Part shown: positions 39,362-51,468 of the stretch, one piece after another | How the letters are laid out: every line of letters begins with the position of its first letter | Position numbering within the stretch: the first letter of the stretch is position 1 | DNA from: Williamsia sp. 1135 | GTDB lineage: Bacteria > Actinomycetota > Actinomycetes > Mycobacteriales > Mycobacteriaceae | NCBI RefSeq assembly: GCF_002095395.1 | Contig: NZ_MJEI01000106.1 | Location: 186,001 to 250,000, forward strand | Length of the DNA stretch: 64,000 nucleotides | Direction: 5' to 3' | Made by a program: the position numbers and the translations under genes | The notes under the pieces: generated by a model | Databases searched by the model: none | Seen by the model: only the letters and a program-made list of their open reading frames with translations | What the model was told of the DNA's origin: nothing

Positions 39362-39377
39362 TGTGAATACTTTCACG
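39362..39377. promoter_or_regulatory. CRP-like binding site upstream of whiB1
   Basis: TGTGA, 6 nt (ATACTT), TCACG: five of five and four of five matches to the two halves of the mycobacterial CRP (Rv3676) palindrome. whiB1 of M. tuberculosis is a known CRP target. The 268-nt gap 39279-39546 otherwise shows no gene. Confidence 0.6.
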
Positions 39378-39546
39378 AATCCAGATGAAGTCAATGGTGC
39401 TGCGTTAACACGTGGGCAATGTCACTGTGTAGGGGGTGCCTTCATGGGTCCACCCACCTTTGTACTACTCTGCCGCCGGTTACGCCCGTGATTACGGCAG
39501 AAACCGGGTGTGACCTCGGACTCCTCCTGTGTGAAGAGTCACTGTT

Positions 39547-40527
39547 TCACGATTTGGGAGCGACAACCTCGACCGCGGCGGCCCGGCAATGCACCGTCAA
39601 CGCGGTCCGTGTTCCAAGGTATTCGCCATCCATCTGCATGTCGATGGGTTCAGTGCTGGTGATTTCCACGGCGTCCACATCGTCGGCCCGCAGCAGATGC
39701 CGAACATGGGGTGTGGATCGCTTCGAGAGGAGTTGCCGTGCGAGCGGCAGGTTGCGGATCGGGTTCATCGACCGCGAGGCGAAGACGCCGAGACGGTTGT
39801 CGAAGTTGGTGCCGGGGTTGGTCTCGATGGGCCGGGTACCCAGATAGGTCCAAGGGCTCGCGTTCGAGACGAAGGCGAAGTGCACCCCGTCGACGGGATC
39901 GGCGTCGGGTATCCGGACGGTCAGCGTCGGTTTGTCGCGCGCAGCGCCGATGAAGGTCCGCACTGTCGTCCAGAAGTATCGTCCCGCCGTGGCCTGATGT
40001 CCGGCCGTGCGCTGCTCTTCGATCGACTTGATGACCCGGGCGTCCACACCGAGTCCGGCATTGAACAGGAACCACCGATTGTCGGTGTGCCCCAAGCTGA
40101 CTCGCCGTCGCTGGCCGGCTGCGAGCAGATCCACGAGCTGCGCGGTCGCCTTGAGTGGGTCCGGGTCTATGCCCAGGGCGCGCGCGAAGACGTTTGCGCT
40201 ACCGCCCGGAACCACGGCGAGAGCGGGTGATGGAGGACCGGCGGCCGGCACGTCGGGGGAGTCGAGCAGTCCGTTGACGACTTCGTTGACGCTGCCGTCG
40301 CCTCCGTGCACGACCACGACGTCATATCCTTCGGCCCGAGCAATCGCCGCCAGTTCGCCCGCATGACCACGATGCGTGGTGTGCTCCACCGTGACGTCGA
40401 ATCCGGTCGAGGTGGTGACCGCGTCGCCGGGGCGTCGAAGCGATGCGGTCAGGGTGTCACGCAGCGCGTCCCGGCCGGCCTCGGTGGTCGAGGTGGCGAA
40501 GGGGTTGACGATCAGCATCGCGCGCAC
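39547..40527 (-). CDS. Diacylglycerol/lipid kinase family protein
   Basis: 326 aa from GTG 40527. DAGK catalytic domain: LIVNPFAT, VHGGDGSVNEVVNGLL (the GGDG nucleotide-binding motif) and VPGGSANVFARALG. The C-terminal lobe ends in YLGTRTALTVHCRAAAVEVVAP. Phosphorylates a lipid alcohol; exact substrate not determined by sequence. Homologue of Rv3218 in the same position beside whiB1. Confidence 0.92.
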   Translation of the reverse strand: MRAMLIVNPFATSTTEAGRDALRDTLTASLRRPGDAVTTSTGFDVTVEHTTHRGHAGELAAIARAEGYDVVVVHGGDGSVNEVVNGLLDSPDVPAAGPPSPALAVVPGGSANVFARALGIDPDPLKATAQLVDLLAAGQRRRVSLGHTDNRWFLFNAGLGVDARVIKSIEEQRTAGHQATAGRYFWTTVRTFIGAARDKPTLTVRIPDADPVDGVHFAFVSNASPWTYLGTRPIETNPGTNFDNRLGVFASRSMNPIRNLPLARQLLSKRSTPHVRHLLRADDVDAVEITSTEPIDMQMDGEYLGTRTALTVHCRAAAVEVVAPKS

Positions 40528-40639
40528 GAGAAGTGAGCCTAGCGGCAGACCACGCGGTCGTCCCCTTTCCGCTGCGTGTGTAGCCCTTCGCAGTCCTCTG
40601 GCGGAGGTGCGCTCGGCTGCAACCACTACGCTGGTCCGC

Positions 40640-41110
40640 GTGTCTGAAACTCCTCCTCCCCTCAATGTCCGCCGTGCCGGCGCGATAGTCACACTCGAAG
40701 GAGTGCTCGCTGTCGGGGCCGCGATCTGGATGGTGGTCAGGGAGCTGATGGGTCACAAAGAAGACTTCATCAGCGGTTATGGCACCGCGGCGTGGTTCGC
40801 GATCCTCGGTGGCGGCGTGTTGGCAGGCGGTGTCGCGCTGCTGACCGGGCGGCGCTGGGGTCGTGCGATCGCGGTGGTCGCACAGATCCTGCTCTTACCC
40901 GTCGCGTTCGCACTGATGACCGACAGCAACCTCCCGCTGATCGGCACTCCGCTGCTCGTGGTCCTCGTCGCGGCGCTGGTCTGTCTGTTCAGCCCGTCGG
41001 CGATGAAGTGGTTTGCGGCGGCATATGAGATCGACCCTCCGGCAGCGGACGTGGACGACTCCGCGCCGCAGTTGAAGAAGTCACCCGCGAAGAAGAAGAA
41101 GCGTCCCTGA
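40640..41110 (+). CDS. Conserved integral membrane protein (Rv3217c-like)
   Basis: 156 aa from GTG 40640. Four hydrophobic helices (about 15-33, 49-66, 72-90, 96-113) and a Lys-rich C-terminal tail (KKSPAKKKKRP). No catalytic motif; function unknown. Divergent from the lipid kinase and convergent with the phosphatase. Confidence 0.78.
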   Translation: MSETPPPLNVRRAGAIVTLEGVLAVGAAIWMVVRELMGHKEDFISGYGTAAWFAILGGGVLAGGVALLTGRRWGRAIAVVAQILLLPVAFALMTDSNLPLIGTPLLVVLVAALVCLFSPSAMKWFAAAYEIDPPAADVDDSAPQLKKSPAKKKKRP

Positions 41111-41143
41111 CCGGTTCGAGGCCCTGATCGCTCGTCGAGTAGG

Positions 41144-41806
41144 TCAGACCGTCGTGCGGACATGCGCCGGACGCCCGGCGTCCACGTAGTCGGCGCTGCG
41201 ATAGCCGGTGATCCCCATCGACTGGATCTGCCGGGTCTCGCCGTCGAAGCCGAGGACCGCCACCGACGCCGGGAGCATGGCGAAATGCGCACCGAACTCG
41301 ACAGGCGAACCGATCCAGCGGGCGAGCAGTGATCGGGAGAAGTGCCCGTGCCCGATCACGACGACGGACCTGGTGAGCAGGCAATCCAGGAGCTCGTCGA
41401 TGACGCTGTCCATCCGGTCGCTCATCTGCCCGGGCGATTCTCCGCCAGGGCCGCCCCGGTTCCATACGGTCCACCCTGGATCGGTCTCGCGGATCTGCGG
41501 CGTGGTCAGTCCCTCATAGGTGCCGTAGTCCCACTCGGAAAACTCCTCGCCGGTGCGGCTGATCTCCAGTCCCGCCAATTCTGCAGTGTGCATGGCACGC
41601 CGGCGTGGAGAGGAGAGCACCAGTGGGTCGGTCAGCAGGAGTTCGTCGAGCGGTTCGCGCAGGCTCTTCGCCTGTTCTTCGCCGAGTTCGGTGAGGGCGA
41701 TGTCACTCGATCCGGTGTGTCTGCCGGTCTTGGACCACTCCGTTTCGCCGTGTCGGATGAGGATGAGGCGATGAATGGCCGAGGCGGAAGCAGTCACTCC
41801 AGACAT
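41144..41806 (-). CDS. Histidine-phosphatase superfamily acid phosphatase
   Basis: 220 aa from ATG 41806. Catalytic RHGETEWS near residue 20, SSPRRRAMHTAE, and the second catalytic His in VIGHGHFSR. The M. tuberculosis counterpart (Rv3214, once named gpm2) is an acid phosphatase and not a phosphoglycerate mutase, so the same is assumed. Divergent from the ParA-like gene. Confidence 0.88.
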   Translation of the reverse strand: MSGVTASASAIHRLILIRHGETEWSKTGRHTGSSDIALTELGEEQAKSLREPLDELLLTDPLVLSSPRRRAMHTAELAGLEISRTGEEFSEWDYGTYEGLTTPQIRETDPGWTVWNRGGPGGESPGQMSDRMDSVIDELLDCLLTRSVVVIGHGHFSRSLLARWIGSPVEFGAHFAMLPASVAVLGFDGETRQIQSMGITGYRSADYVDAGRPAHVRTTV

Positions 41807-41872
41807 TCTGCCCGGTTGACGCATAGGGTCAAGGAAACGCAGAGTACTGCTCGAGGCGAAGGGGGTCAGGGA

Positions 41873-42664
41873 ATGAGCAAGATACTTGCTGTGGCGAATC
41901 AAAAGGGTGGGGTCGCCAAGACCACCACGGTTGTCTCACTGGGTGCGGCGTTGGCCGACATGGGACTGTCGGTGTTGGTGGTCGATCTGGATCCGCAAGG
42001 GTGCCTTACCTTTTCGTTGGGGCATGATCCGGACAAATTGTCCATTTCGGTCCATGACGTCCTGCTGGGTGAGGGTGCCATCGCCGATACCCTGCTCGAC
42101 ACGGAAGACAAGGTGTCGCTGCTGCCGGCAACCATCGACCTCGCGGGTGCCGAGGCGCTGTTGCTGATGCGGCCGGGCCGCGAGTACGCGCTCAAGCGCG
42201 CGCTCAAGACCGTCGAGGGCGACTACGACGTGATCATCATCGACTGCCCGCCCTCGCTCGGGGTGCTCACGCTCAACGGGTTGACCGCCGCCGACGAGGT
42301 GATCGTTCCCTTGCAGTGCGAGACGCTGGCACACCGTGGGGTCGGGCAGCTGCTGCGGACGGTGACCGAGGTCCAGCAGATCACCAACCCCGACCTCCAA
42401 CTGTTGGGAGCGCTACCGACGCTGTACGACGCGCGCACCACCCACAGCCGCGACGTGCTGGCCGATGTGTCCGACCGCTACGACCTACCGGTGCTGTCGC
42501 CGGCGATACCACGCACGGTGAAGTTCGCCGAGGCCTCGGCATCGGGTGTCAGCGTGCTGGGAGGCCGTAAGAACAAGGGGTCGCAGGCGTACCGCGAGCT
42601 CTCCGAGAACCTGTGGAAGCACTGGAACGGTGACGCAGATCTGGTGACGATCGAAGCGGTCTGA
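41873..42664 (+). CDS. ParA/Soj-family ATPase
   Basis: 263 aa. Deviant Walker A KGGVAKTT, Walker A' VVDLDPQG and Walker B IIIDCPPSLG. No ParB gene is adjacent, so this is an orphan ParA-type ATPase like Rv3213c; it may position a cargo other than the chromosome origin. ATG 41873 with AGGGA just upstream. A long palindrome follows. Confidence 0.92.
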   Translation: MSKILAVANQKGGVAKTTTVVSLGAALADMGLSVLVVDLDPQGCLTFSLGHDPDKLSISVHDVLLGEGAIADTLLDTEDKVSLLPATIDLAGAEALLLMRPGREYALKRALKTVEGDYDVIIIDCPPSLGVLTLNGLTAADEVIVPLQCETLAHRGVGQLLRTVTEVQQITNPDLQLLGALPTLYDARTTHSRDVLADVSDRYDLPVLSPAIPRTVKFAEASASGVSVLGGRKNKGSQAYRELSENLWKHWNGDADLVTIEAV

Positions 42665-42693
42665 CGGGAACCGCCTGGCCGGGCCGACAAAAG

Positions 42694-42749
42694 CACACGT
42701 TCGAGTCAAAACCACACGTTACAACGTGTGGTTTTGGCTCAAACGTGTG
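42694..42749. repeat. Convergent-junction palindrome, copy E
   Basis: Two 27-nt arms (42694-42720 and 42723-42749) pair with two mismatches around a 2-nt loop. Within each arm the motif CACACGTT (or its complement) occurs twice, 11 nt apart. It separates the convergent ParA and PQQ-like genes and resembles copy D in layout but not in sequence. Likely a two-way terminator. Confidence 0.7.
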
Positions 42750-42768
42750 TATTTGCAGCAGCTTTCGG

Positions 42769-43989
42769 CTACGGGCTGAGCACTGAGACGGTCGAACCCC
42801 ACTGCTGCACGAGGTCATCGCCGATCACGCCGAGCGTGATCACCCCGCCGGTGTAGCCATCTCGGGGTACCGGGATCGACCGGATCGGCTGACCGTCGAC
42901 GAGCTTGTGTTCGCTGATCCCGGTGGCACTCGGGAGCAGCAGTGAACCTGCCATCACAACTCCCGGTCCCAGCGTCTCGGGGACCTGGAAGCGGGCTTGC
43001 AGGGTCTCGGCGTCGAGCACGACGGTTGCCTTGCCCGTCCAGAACGTGACGATGCCGTCGCCGCTGATGGGTTTGCTCTCGGCGCCGACGGGACCTCCCA
43101 GCAGGGAGGTGCGGTTCTGCAGTGTTCCGTCGAACGCGTAGGTCTCGAGCATGGGCTCGGGGGAGGACACGTACACCGCGACGCTGTTGCTCCCCACCGC
43201 GACGACGCGAGGTGGCGAACCGAGATCTCCGGTGATCAGGGTCGAGCCGAACTCTTCGAGTTTCTCGTTGCTGTCGAGGGTGGATCCGAGCACGGTGAGG
43301 CGGTAACCCGGTTCGATTCCGCAACGCTCGACGATGGCGACCTTGGGGCTGCCGATGGCGCTCGAGACGAGCTCACAACCCGATCGTGGTTGCGATCCGG
43401 GATTGACCGGGGCGTCGACCCGGCCGTATTCGATGGTCCGAACCAGGTCGCTGCGCCAGATCTCGAGTCTCGTATCGCCCTGCGCCAGAAAGTAATCCCG
43501 GTCGAAACTGAAGTCGAGGGAGTTGTCGGCGTCGCTGCTACGCGTTGTCGCGCGCTTGCCCGTCGAGCCGAACAACGCAGTGACCTCACTGCAACCGCGG
43601 GAGTTGCGATATACCGCGATCGCGTAGTCACGACCGGACGCGCTCCAACCGGACACCCCGCACAGCGGGAGGTCTCGACGGTACGACCAGAGCTGACGGC
43701 CGGACGTCGCGTCGTGGCCCACGACGGTTTCGCCGTCACCCGTGACGACGACGCCCCCGACGATGACCGGCCCGGCCGTGGCGTCGCTGGCGGCCCGCCA
43801 TGCCTCGGAGTACGAGGCCGGCACCGCGGTCGCCGACGCGGGCGGCGCCGCAGCGACCGGGGACGGGTCGGACTCGGTGTTCTCCACCGAACTGGAGGCC
43901 CAGATGGCCACGCCGGCGACGATGACGACCGCCACGATGACGGCGACGATCAACAGGTCGACCGGCGTGCGCCGCTCAGGCTTGAGCAC
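42769..43989 (-). CDS. Membrane-anchored PQQ/beta-propeller-like protein (Rv3212-like)
   Basis: 406 aa. One N-terminal membrane helix (about 12-32, LLIVAVIVAVVIVAGVAIW), an Ala/Pro/Ser linker, then repeated beta motifs such as VVTGDGETVVGHDATSGRQLWSY that are typical of PQQ-like propeller blades. Four or more Cys may form disulfides outside the cell. Function unknown. It follows rhlE by 5 nt, so the two are cotranscribed. Confidence 0.8.
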   Translation of the reverse strand: MLKPERRTPVDLLIVAVIVAVVIVAGVAIWASSSVENTESDPSPVAAAPPASATAVPASYSEAWRAASDATAGPVIVGGVVVTGDGETVVGHDATSGRQLWSYRRDLPLCGVSGWSASGRDYAIAVYRNSRGCSEVTALFGSTGKRATTRSSDADNSLDFSFDRDYFLAQGDTRLEIWRSDLVRTIEYGRVDAPVNPGSQPRSGCELVSSAIGSPKVAIVERCGIEPGYRLTVLGSTLDSNEKLEEFGSTLITGDLGSPPRVVAVGSNSVAVYVSSPEPMLETYAFDGTLQNRTSLLGGPVGAESKPISGDGIVTFWTGKATVVLDAETLQARFQVPETLGPGVVMAGSLLLPSATGISEHKLVDGQPIRSIPVPRDGYTGGVITLGVIGDDLVQQWGSTVSVLSP

Positions 43990-43994
43990 GTCAG

Positions 43995-45722
<1,728 letters not shown>

Positions 45723-45989
45723 AGATCAACCGTCAGATCAGCTCACTGGCCGCGGTGCAAAGGCGGACTCGGGCAACCTGCATCTGGTCAAATCGGGCCC
45801 AACAGATATCGGACCGCCATCGGTGCGCGCACAAATTCCTGCGAGCCGGCTCATGCGCACGGCTCACCCCTGGCAGTGTACGTGGCCCCCGACCAGGTGG
45901 TGACATCGCATCGTGTAACACTCCCGATTGCAGGGCCCGGGACGTCGTCCGCAGTGCCCGTTTCCGACGTGCTGACTACACTTGCTCTC

Positions 45990-46685
45990 ATGTCGTCTGG
46001 TTCACAAACGCAGCCGCCAGTGTCCGAAGTCGCGGCCGGATCGTCAGCCTCCCATCCTGGTATTACCGAACTGTTCGGGGTACTGGCCTGCGGCGAACTG
46101 GCCGCGTTCTACCGCTTGGCGTCGGAGGCGACGATGGCGCCCGACATGCGTGGCCGGGTCGAGATGGCGAGCATGGCCGCCGCCGAGATGAGTCACTTCG
46201 AGATCCTGCAGGAGGCGCTGGCCGCTCGTGGCGTCGACGTCTACGAGTCGATTGCCGCGTACACGCCGGTGCTCGAGAAGTACCACTCCTCGACGGTGCC
46301 GAGCAGTTGGCACGAATCGCTGGTCAAGGCCTACGTCGGCGACGGTCTGGCTGCGGACTTCTACATGGAGATCGCGGGCACTCTGCCGAAGGACGCCGAG
46401 GCCGTGGTGCGCACCGTGATGGCCGAGACCGGACACTCGGAGTTCGCAGTGGCAGCCATCCGGGAAGCGGTCGCGGCCGACCCGGCGCTCTCCTCGCCCC
46501 TGACGTTGTGGGGCCGCCGGCTGCTCGGTGAGGCCATCACCCAGACCCAGTACGTGCTGGCCGGGCAGGAGGCACTCACCGAGCTGTTGTTCTCCGTCGA
46601 GGCCGACCTCAACCAGATCGTGGACTTCTTCGGCTCGATCCAGGATCGGCATGCACAGCGCATGGCGGATATGGGGTTGGGCTGA
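45990..46685 (+). CDS. Ferritin-like di-iron protein (Rv3210c-like)
   Basis: 231 aa, the same length as Rv3210c. Helical bundle with two ExxH motifs (AAEMSHFEIL and MAETGHSEF) plus Glu residues in helices 1 and 3 (GELAAFYRL, DFYMEIAG), the pattern of a carboxylate-bridged di-iron site. Resembles the ferritin-like fold of the tRNA hydroxylase MiaE. Reaction unknown. ATG 45990 is used. Confidence 0.8.
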   Translation: MSSGSQTQPPVSEVAAGSSASHPGITELFGVLACGELAAFYRLASEATMAPDMRGRVEMASMAAAEMSHFEILQEALAARGVDVYESIAAYTPVLEKYHSSTVPSSWHESLVKAYVGDGLAADFYMEIAGTLPKDAEAVVRTVMAETGHSEFAVAAIREAVAADPALSSPLTLWGRRLLGEAITQTQYVLAGQEALTELLFSVEADLNQIVDFFGSIQDRHAQRMADMGLG

Positions 46686-46783
46686 CTGTCCGCCTGAAGG
46701 CCTGTGGGGCTAGATTCAGGCCAGCAGGATTGCAACAGCAGAGTTAGACCCGAGAGTTCGAATGTATATCTGTGGAGGATTTT

Positions 46784-47017
46784 GTGGCCGTTGATGTGAA
46801 GATCGGGATCACCGACAGCTCTCGCGAAGTGGTTGTACACACCGAGAAGAGCAGCGATGAAGCGCACGCCGCGGTCGAGGCGGCACTGGCAGGCAACGAG
46901 CAGCTGCTGCGTCTGGAAGACGACAAGGGTTCTCGCTACCTGATCCCCGTCACCAAGATCGCCTACGTCGAGGTCGGTGTCTCCGACGCCCGGAAAGTGG
47001 GCTTCGGCGCGATCTGA
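46784..47017 (+). CDS. DUF3107 protein (TB9.4-like)
   Basis: 77 aa from GTG 46784, chosen because GGAGG sits 5 nt upstream; GTG 46772 would overlap that site. One compact alpha/beta domain (VKIGITDSSREVVVHTEKS..). Homologue of the Rv3208A antigen TB9.4. Function unknown. Ends 19 nt from the convergent fasR stop. Confidence 0.88.
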   Translation: MAVDVKIGITDSSREVVVHTEKSSDEAHAAVEAALAGNEQLLRLEDDKGSRYLIPVTKIAYVEVGVSDARKVGFGAI

Positions 47018-47036
47018 GATCGCGTGAGTTGATCCC

Positions 47037-48997
<1,961 letters not shown>

Positions 48998-49133
48998 TCC
49001 CACCCGCCCGACTGTTGTGCGACGCGTTGCACCTGGCGGAATCTTGGCGGGCGCATACTCGTTGCAGGTAGTAGATGAGACGACCGGATCGACGGTCGTC
49101 CGCTGATCGCGCGAGACCGTGAGGAGACCGCCC

Positions 49134-50309
49134 GTGTCCACATTGCCCCCGTTGGTCGAGCCGGCCGGAGAACTCACCCGCGATGAGGTGGCCCGCTACA
49201 GCAGGCACCTGATCATCCCGGATATCGGGGTAGACGGTCAGAAGCGCCTCAAGAACGCGAGAGTTCTCGTCATCGGAGCGGGCGGGCTGGGATCCCCGAC
49301 CCTGCTCTATCTCGCGGCGGCAGGCGTCGGGACCATTGGCATCGTGGAGTTCGACGAGGTCGACGAATCGAACCTGCAGCGTCAGGTGATCCACGGGCAG
49401 TCCGACGTGGGCCGGCCGAAGGCCGACTCCGCCCGTGACTCCATCGTGGAGATCAACCCGCTGGTCACAGTCAACACCCACAAGTTCCGCCTCGACAACG
49501 ACATCGCCATCGAACTCTTCGAGCAGTACGACCTGATCGTCGACGGCACGGACAACTTCGCCACCCGATACCTGGTGAACGACGCGGCAGTACTCGCCGG
49601 CAAGCCGTACGTCTGGGGCTCGATCTACCGGTTCGAGGGGCAGGCGTCGGTGTTCTGGGAGGACGCCCCGGATGGCCTCGGATTGAACTACCGCGACCTG
49701 TACCCCGAAGCGCCGCCGCCCGGGATGGTGCCGTCGTGCGCCGAGGGTGGCGTTCTCGGAATCCTCTGCGCCTCAATAGGTTCGATCATGGGCACCGAGG
49801 CGATCAAACTGATCACGGGAATCGGCGAGACCCTACTCGGGCGACTGATGGTGTACGACGCACTCGACATGCGTTATCGGACGATCAATCTCCGCAAGGA
49901 TCCGCAGGCGCCCAAGATCACGGAACTGATCGACTACGACGCCTTCTGCGGTGTCGTCTCGGACGACGGTGTGTCCGCGGCCGCAGACTCGACGCTGACA
50001 GCCGTCGAACTGAAGGAACGCCTCGACTCCGGGGAGCGCATCGCTCTCATCGACGTGCGCGAGCCCGTGGAGTGGGAGATCGTCAAGATCGACGGCGCGA
50101 CCCTCATCCCGAAGGGCGACATCGAGTCAGGGGAAGGGCTGGCGAGACTGCCGCATGACCGCCCCGCCGTGCTCTATTGCAAGACGGGCATCCGGTCGGC
50201 GGAGGCGCTGGCCGCGGTCAAGAAGGCCGGTTTCTCCGATGCCACCCATCTGCAGGGCGGCATCACCGCGTGGGCGAAGCAGGTCGATTCGACCCTGCCC
50301 GTCTACTGA
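49134..50309 (+). CDS. moeZ: MoeZ/MoeB1: adenylyltransferase-sulfurtransferase
   Basis: 391 aa from GTG 49134 with GAGGAG at 49121-49126. An E1-like adenylation domain (GAGGLGSP; DEVDESNLQRQ; DGTDNF) is fused to a C-terminal rhodanese domain with the active Cys in YCKTGIRS. It adenylates and thiocarboxylates sulfur carriers for molybdopterin and cysteine biosynthesis (MoaD2, CysO). Relevant to the nitrate reductase downstream, which needs molybdopterin. Homologue of Rv3206c. Confidence 0.95.
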   Translation: MSTLPPLVEPAGELTRDEVARYSRHLIIPDIGVDGQKRLKNARVLVIGAGGLGSPTLLYLAAAGVGTIGIVEFDEVDESNLQRQVIHGQSDVGRPKADSARDSIVEINPLVTVNTHKFRLDNDIAIELFEQYDLIVDGTDNFATRYLVNDAAVLAGKPYVWGSIYRFEGQASVFWEDAPDGLGLNYRDLYPEAPPPGMVPSCAEGGVLGILCASIGSIMGTEAIKLITGIGETLLGRLMVYDALDMRYRTINLRKDPQAPKITELIDYDAFCGVVSDDGVSAAADSTLTAVELKERLDSGERIALIDVREPVEWEIVKIDGATLIPKGDIESGEGLARLPHDRPAVLYCKTGIRSAEALAAVKKAGFSDATHLQGGITAWAKQVDSTLPVY

Positions 50310-50400
50310 TCCGACTCTTGCCGAGTGCGCGACGATTCGAGGCGGGAACACTCGTAGCGCCTGCGGGGCTCCGGCGCCTCGCGCCGGTAACCTCGACAGC

Positions 50401-51267
50401 GTGACCTCTGACTTGATCTCTGTCGAGCCGCCGGAGCATGTGCTGCAGACCTTCGGACTGACACAGAATCCCGTGGTGGCTCTCGGCGACGGTTGGGAAG
50501 GCGGCTGGCGGATCGGCGAGACCGTGTTGTCGTTGGTACCCGATCATGCGCGTGCGGCCTGGTCGGCAAAGGTCCGCGAGGCCCTCTACGTCGACGGCGT
50601 CCGGATCGCTCGGCCGGTGCGATCCTCCGACGGGCGTTACGTGGTGTCGGGATGGCGCGCTGACACCTACATCGCCGGTACCCCTGAACCTCGCTACGAC
50701 GAGGTGGTATCGCTGGCGGATCGCCTGCACGAGGTCACCGCAGATCTGGAACGTCCGCGATTCCTGATGCAGCCACCAGCGCCGCCCTACACCGACGTCG
50801 ATGTGTTCACCGCGTCCGATCGGGCCGCCTGGGACGACGTCCCGATGCGATCGGCCCGAGCCGCCGGGATGGGCGATCCGACGTCGCCGGACGGCGTCAC
50901 CAGCCTGGAGATCCTGCACAACCTGGCCACGCTGCGGAAAAAGGTCGAGTCACCGTCGCAGTTGGTGCATGGTGACCTGTTCGGCACTGTCCTGTTCGCC
51001 GGTGCGGCGGCGCCCGGGATCACGGACATCACGCCGTACTGGCGACCGGCGTCCTGGGCCGCGGCAGTGGTCGTCGTCGATGCGCTCGCGTGGGGTGGAG
51101 CAGACGACGCCCTCATCGAACGGTGGGGCGATCTGCCCGAGTGGCCGCAGATGATGTTGCGGGCCGTGATGTTCAGGCTGGCCGTGCACGCGTTACATCC
51201 GAGATCCACCGCAGGGGCCCTACCGGGCCTCAAGCGAGTCTCCGACATGGTCCGGTTCCTGGTCTAA
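50401..51267 (+). CDS. TIGR02569-family protein (Rv3205c-like)
   Basis: 288 aa from GTG 50401, matching the length of Rv3205c. It resembles aminoglycoside phosphotransferase-like folds: QLVHGDLFGTVLF corresponds to the catalytic-loop HGD and ITDITPYWRPASWA to the metal-binding DxxP region. No substrate is known. It is the last gene collinear with the M. tuberculosis segment. Confidence 0.8.
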   Translation: MTSDLISVEPPEHVLQTFGLTQNPVVALGDGWEGGWRIGETVLSLVPDHARAAWSAKVREALYVDGVRIARPVRSSDGRYVVSGWRADTYIAGTPEPRYDEVVSLADRLHEVTADLERPRFLMQPPAPPYTDVDVFTASDRAAWDDVPMRSARAAGMGDPTSPDGVTSLEILHNLATLRKKVESPSQLVHGDLFGTVLFAGAAAPGITDITPYWRPASWAAAVVVVDALAWGGADDALIERWGDLPEWPQMMLRAVMFRLAVHALHPRSTAGALPGLKRVSDMVRFLV

Positions 51268-51364
51268 CACCTTCTGATCTGCAGTGATGCCGGCATTCTC
51301 CGGCGTCTGTCCGACGTTTTCGGGCTCTCATCTCACCTCTGCCGCCAGGGAGGTGTGAGAACAC

Positions 51365-51392
51365 TGTGATTGTTCGGTCACTGATTGCAAAA
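51365..51392. promoter_or_regulatory. narK upstream control region
   Basis: TGTGA (51365) and TCAC (51378) make a short inverted repeat, and GTCAC, 6 nt, CAAAA at 51377-51392 is a partial match to the actinobacterial GlnR box (GTnAC, 6 nt, GAAAC). It lies about 75 nt before the narK start. GlnR or NnaR binding is plausible but not shown. Confidence 0.35.
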
Positions 51393-51468
51393 TTGCGGCA
51401 ACACCGGTTTCCTACCGTTCTCCTCAAGTCAACCCGGCCCGTGCGCCGGACCTACGAGGAGGACTCCT

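Noticed and set aside
41342-41872. N-terminal extension of the ParA-like gene
   Set aside because: It runs antisense to the phosphatase gene, and ParA proteins begin just before the KGGVAKTT motif, as from ATG 41873.
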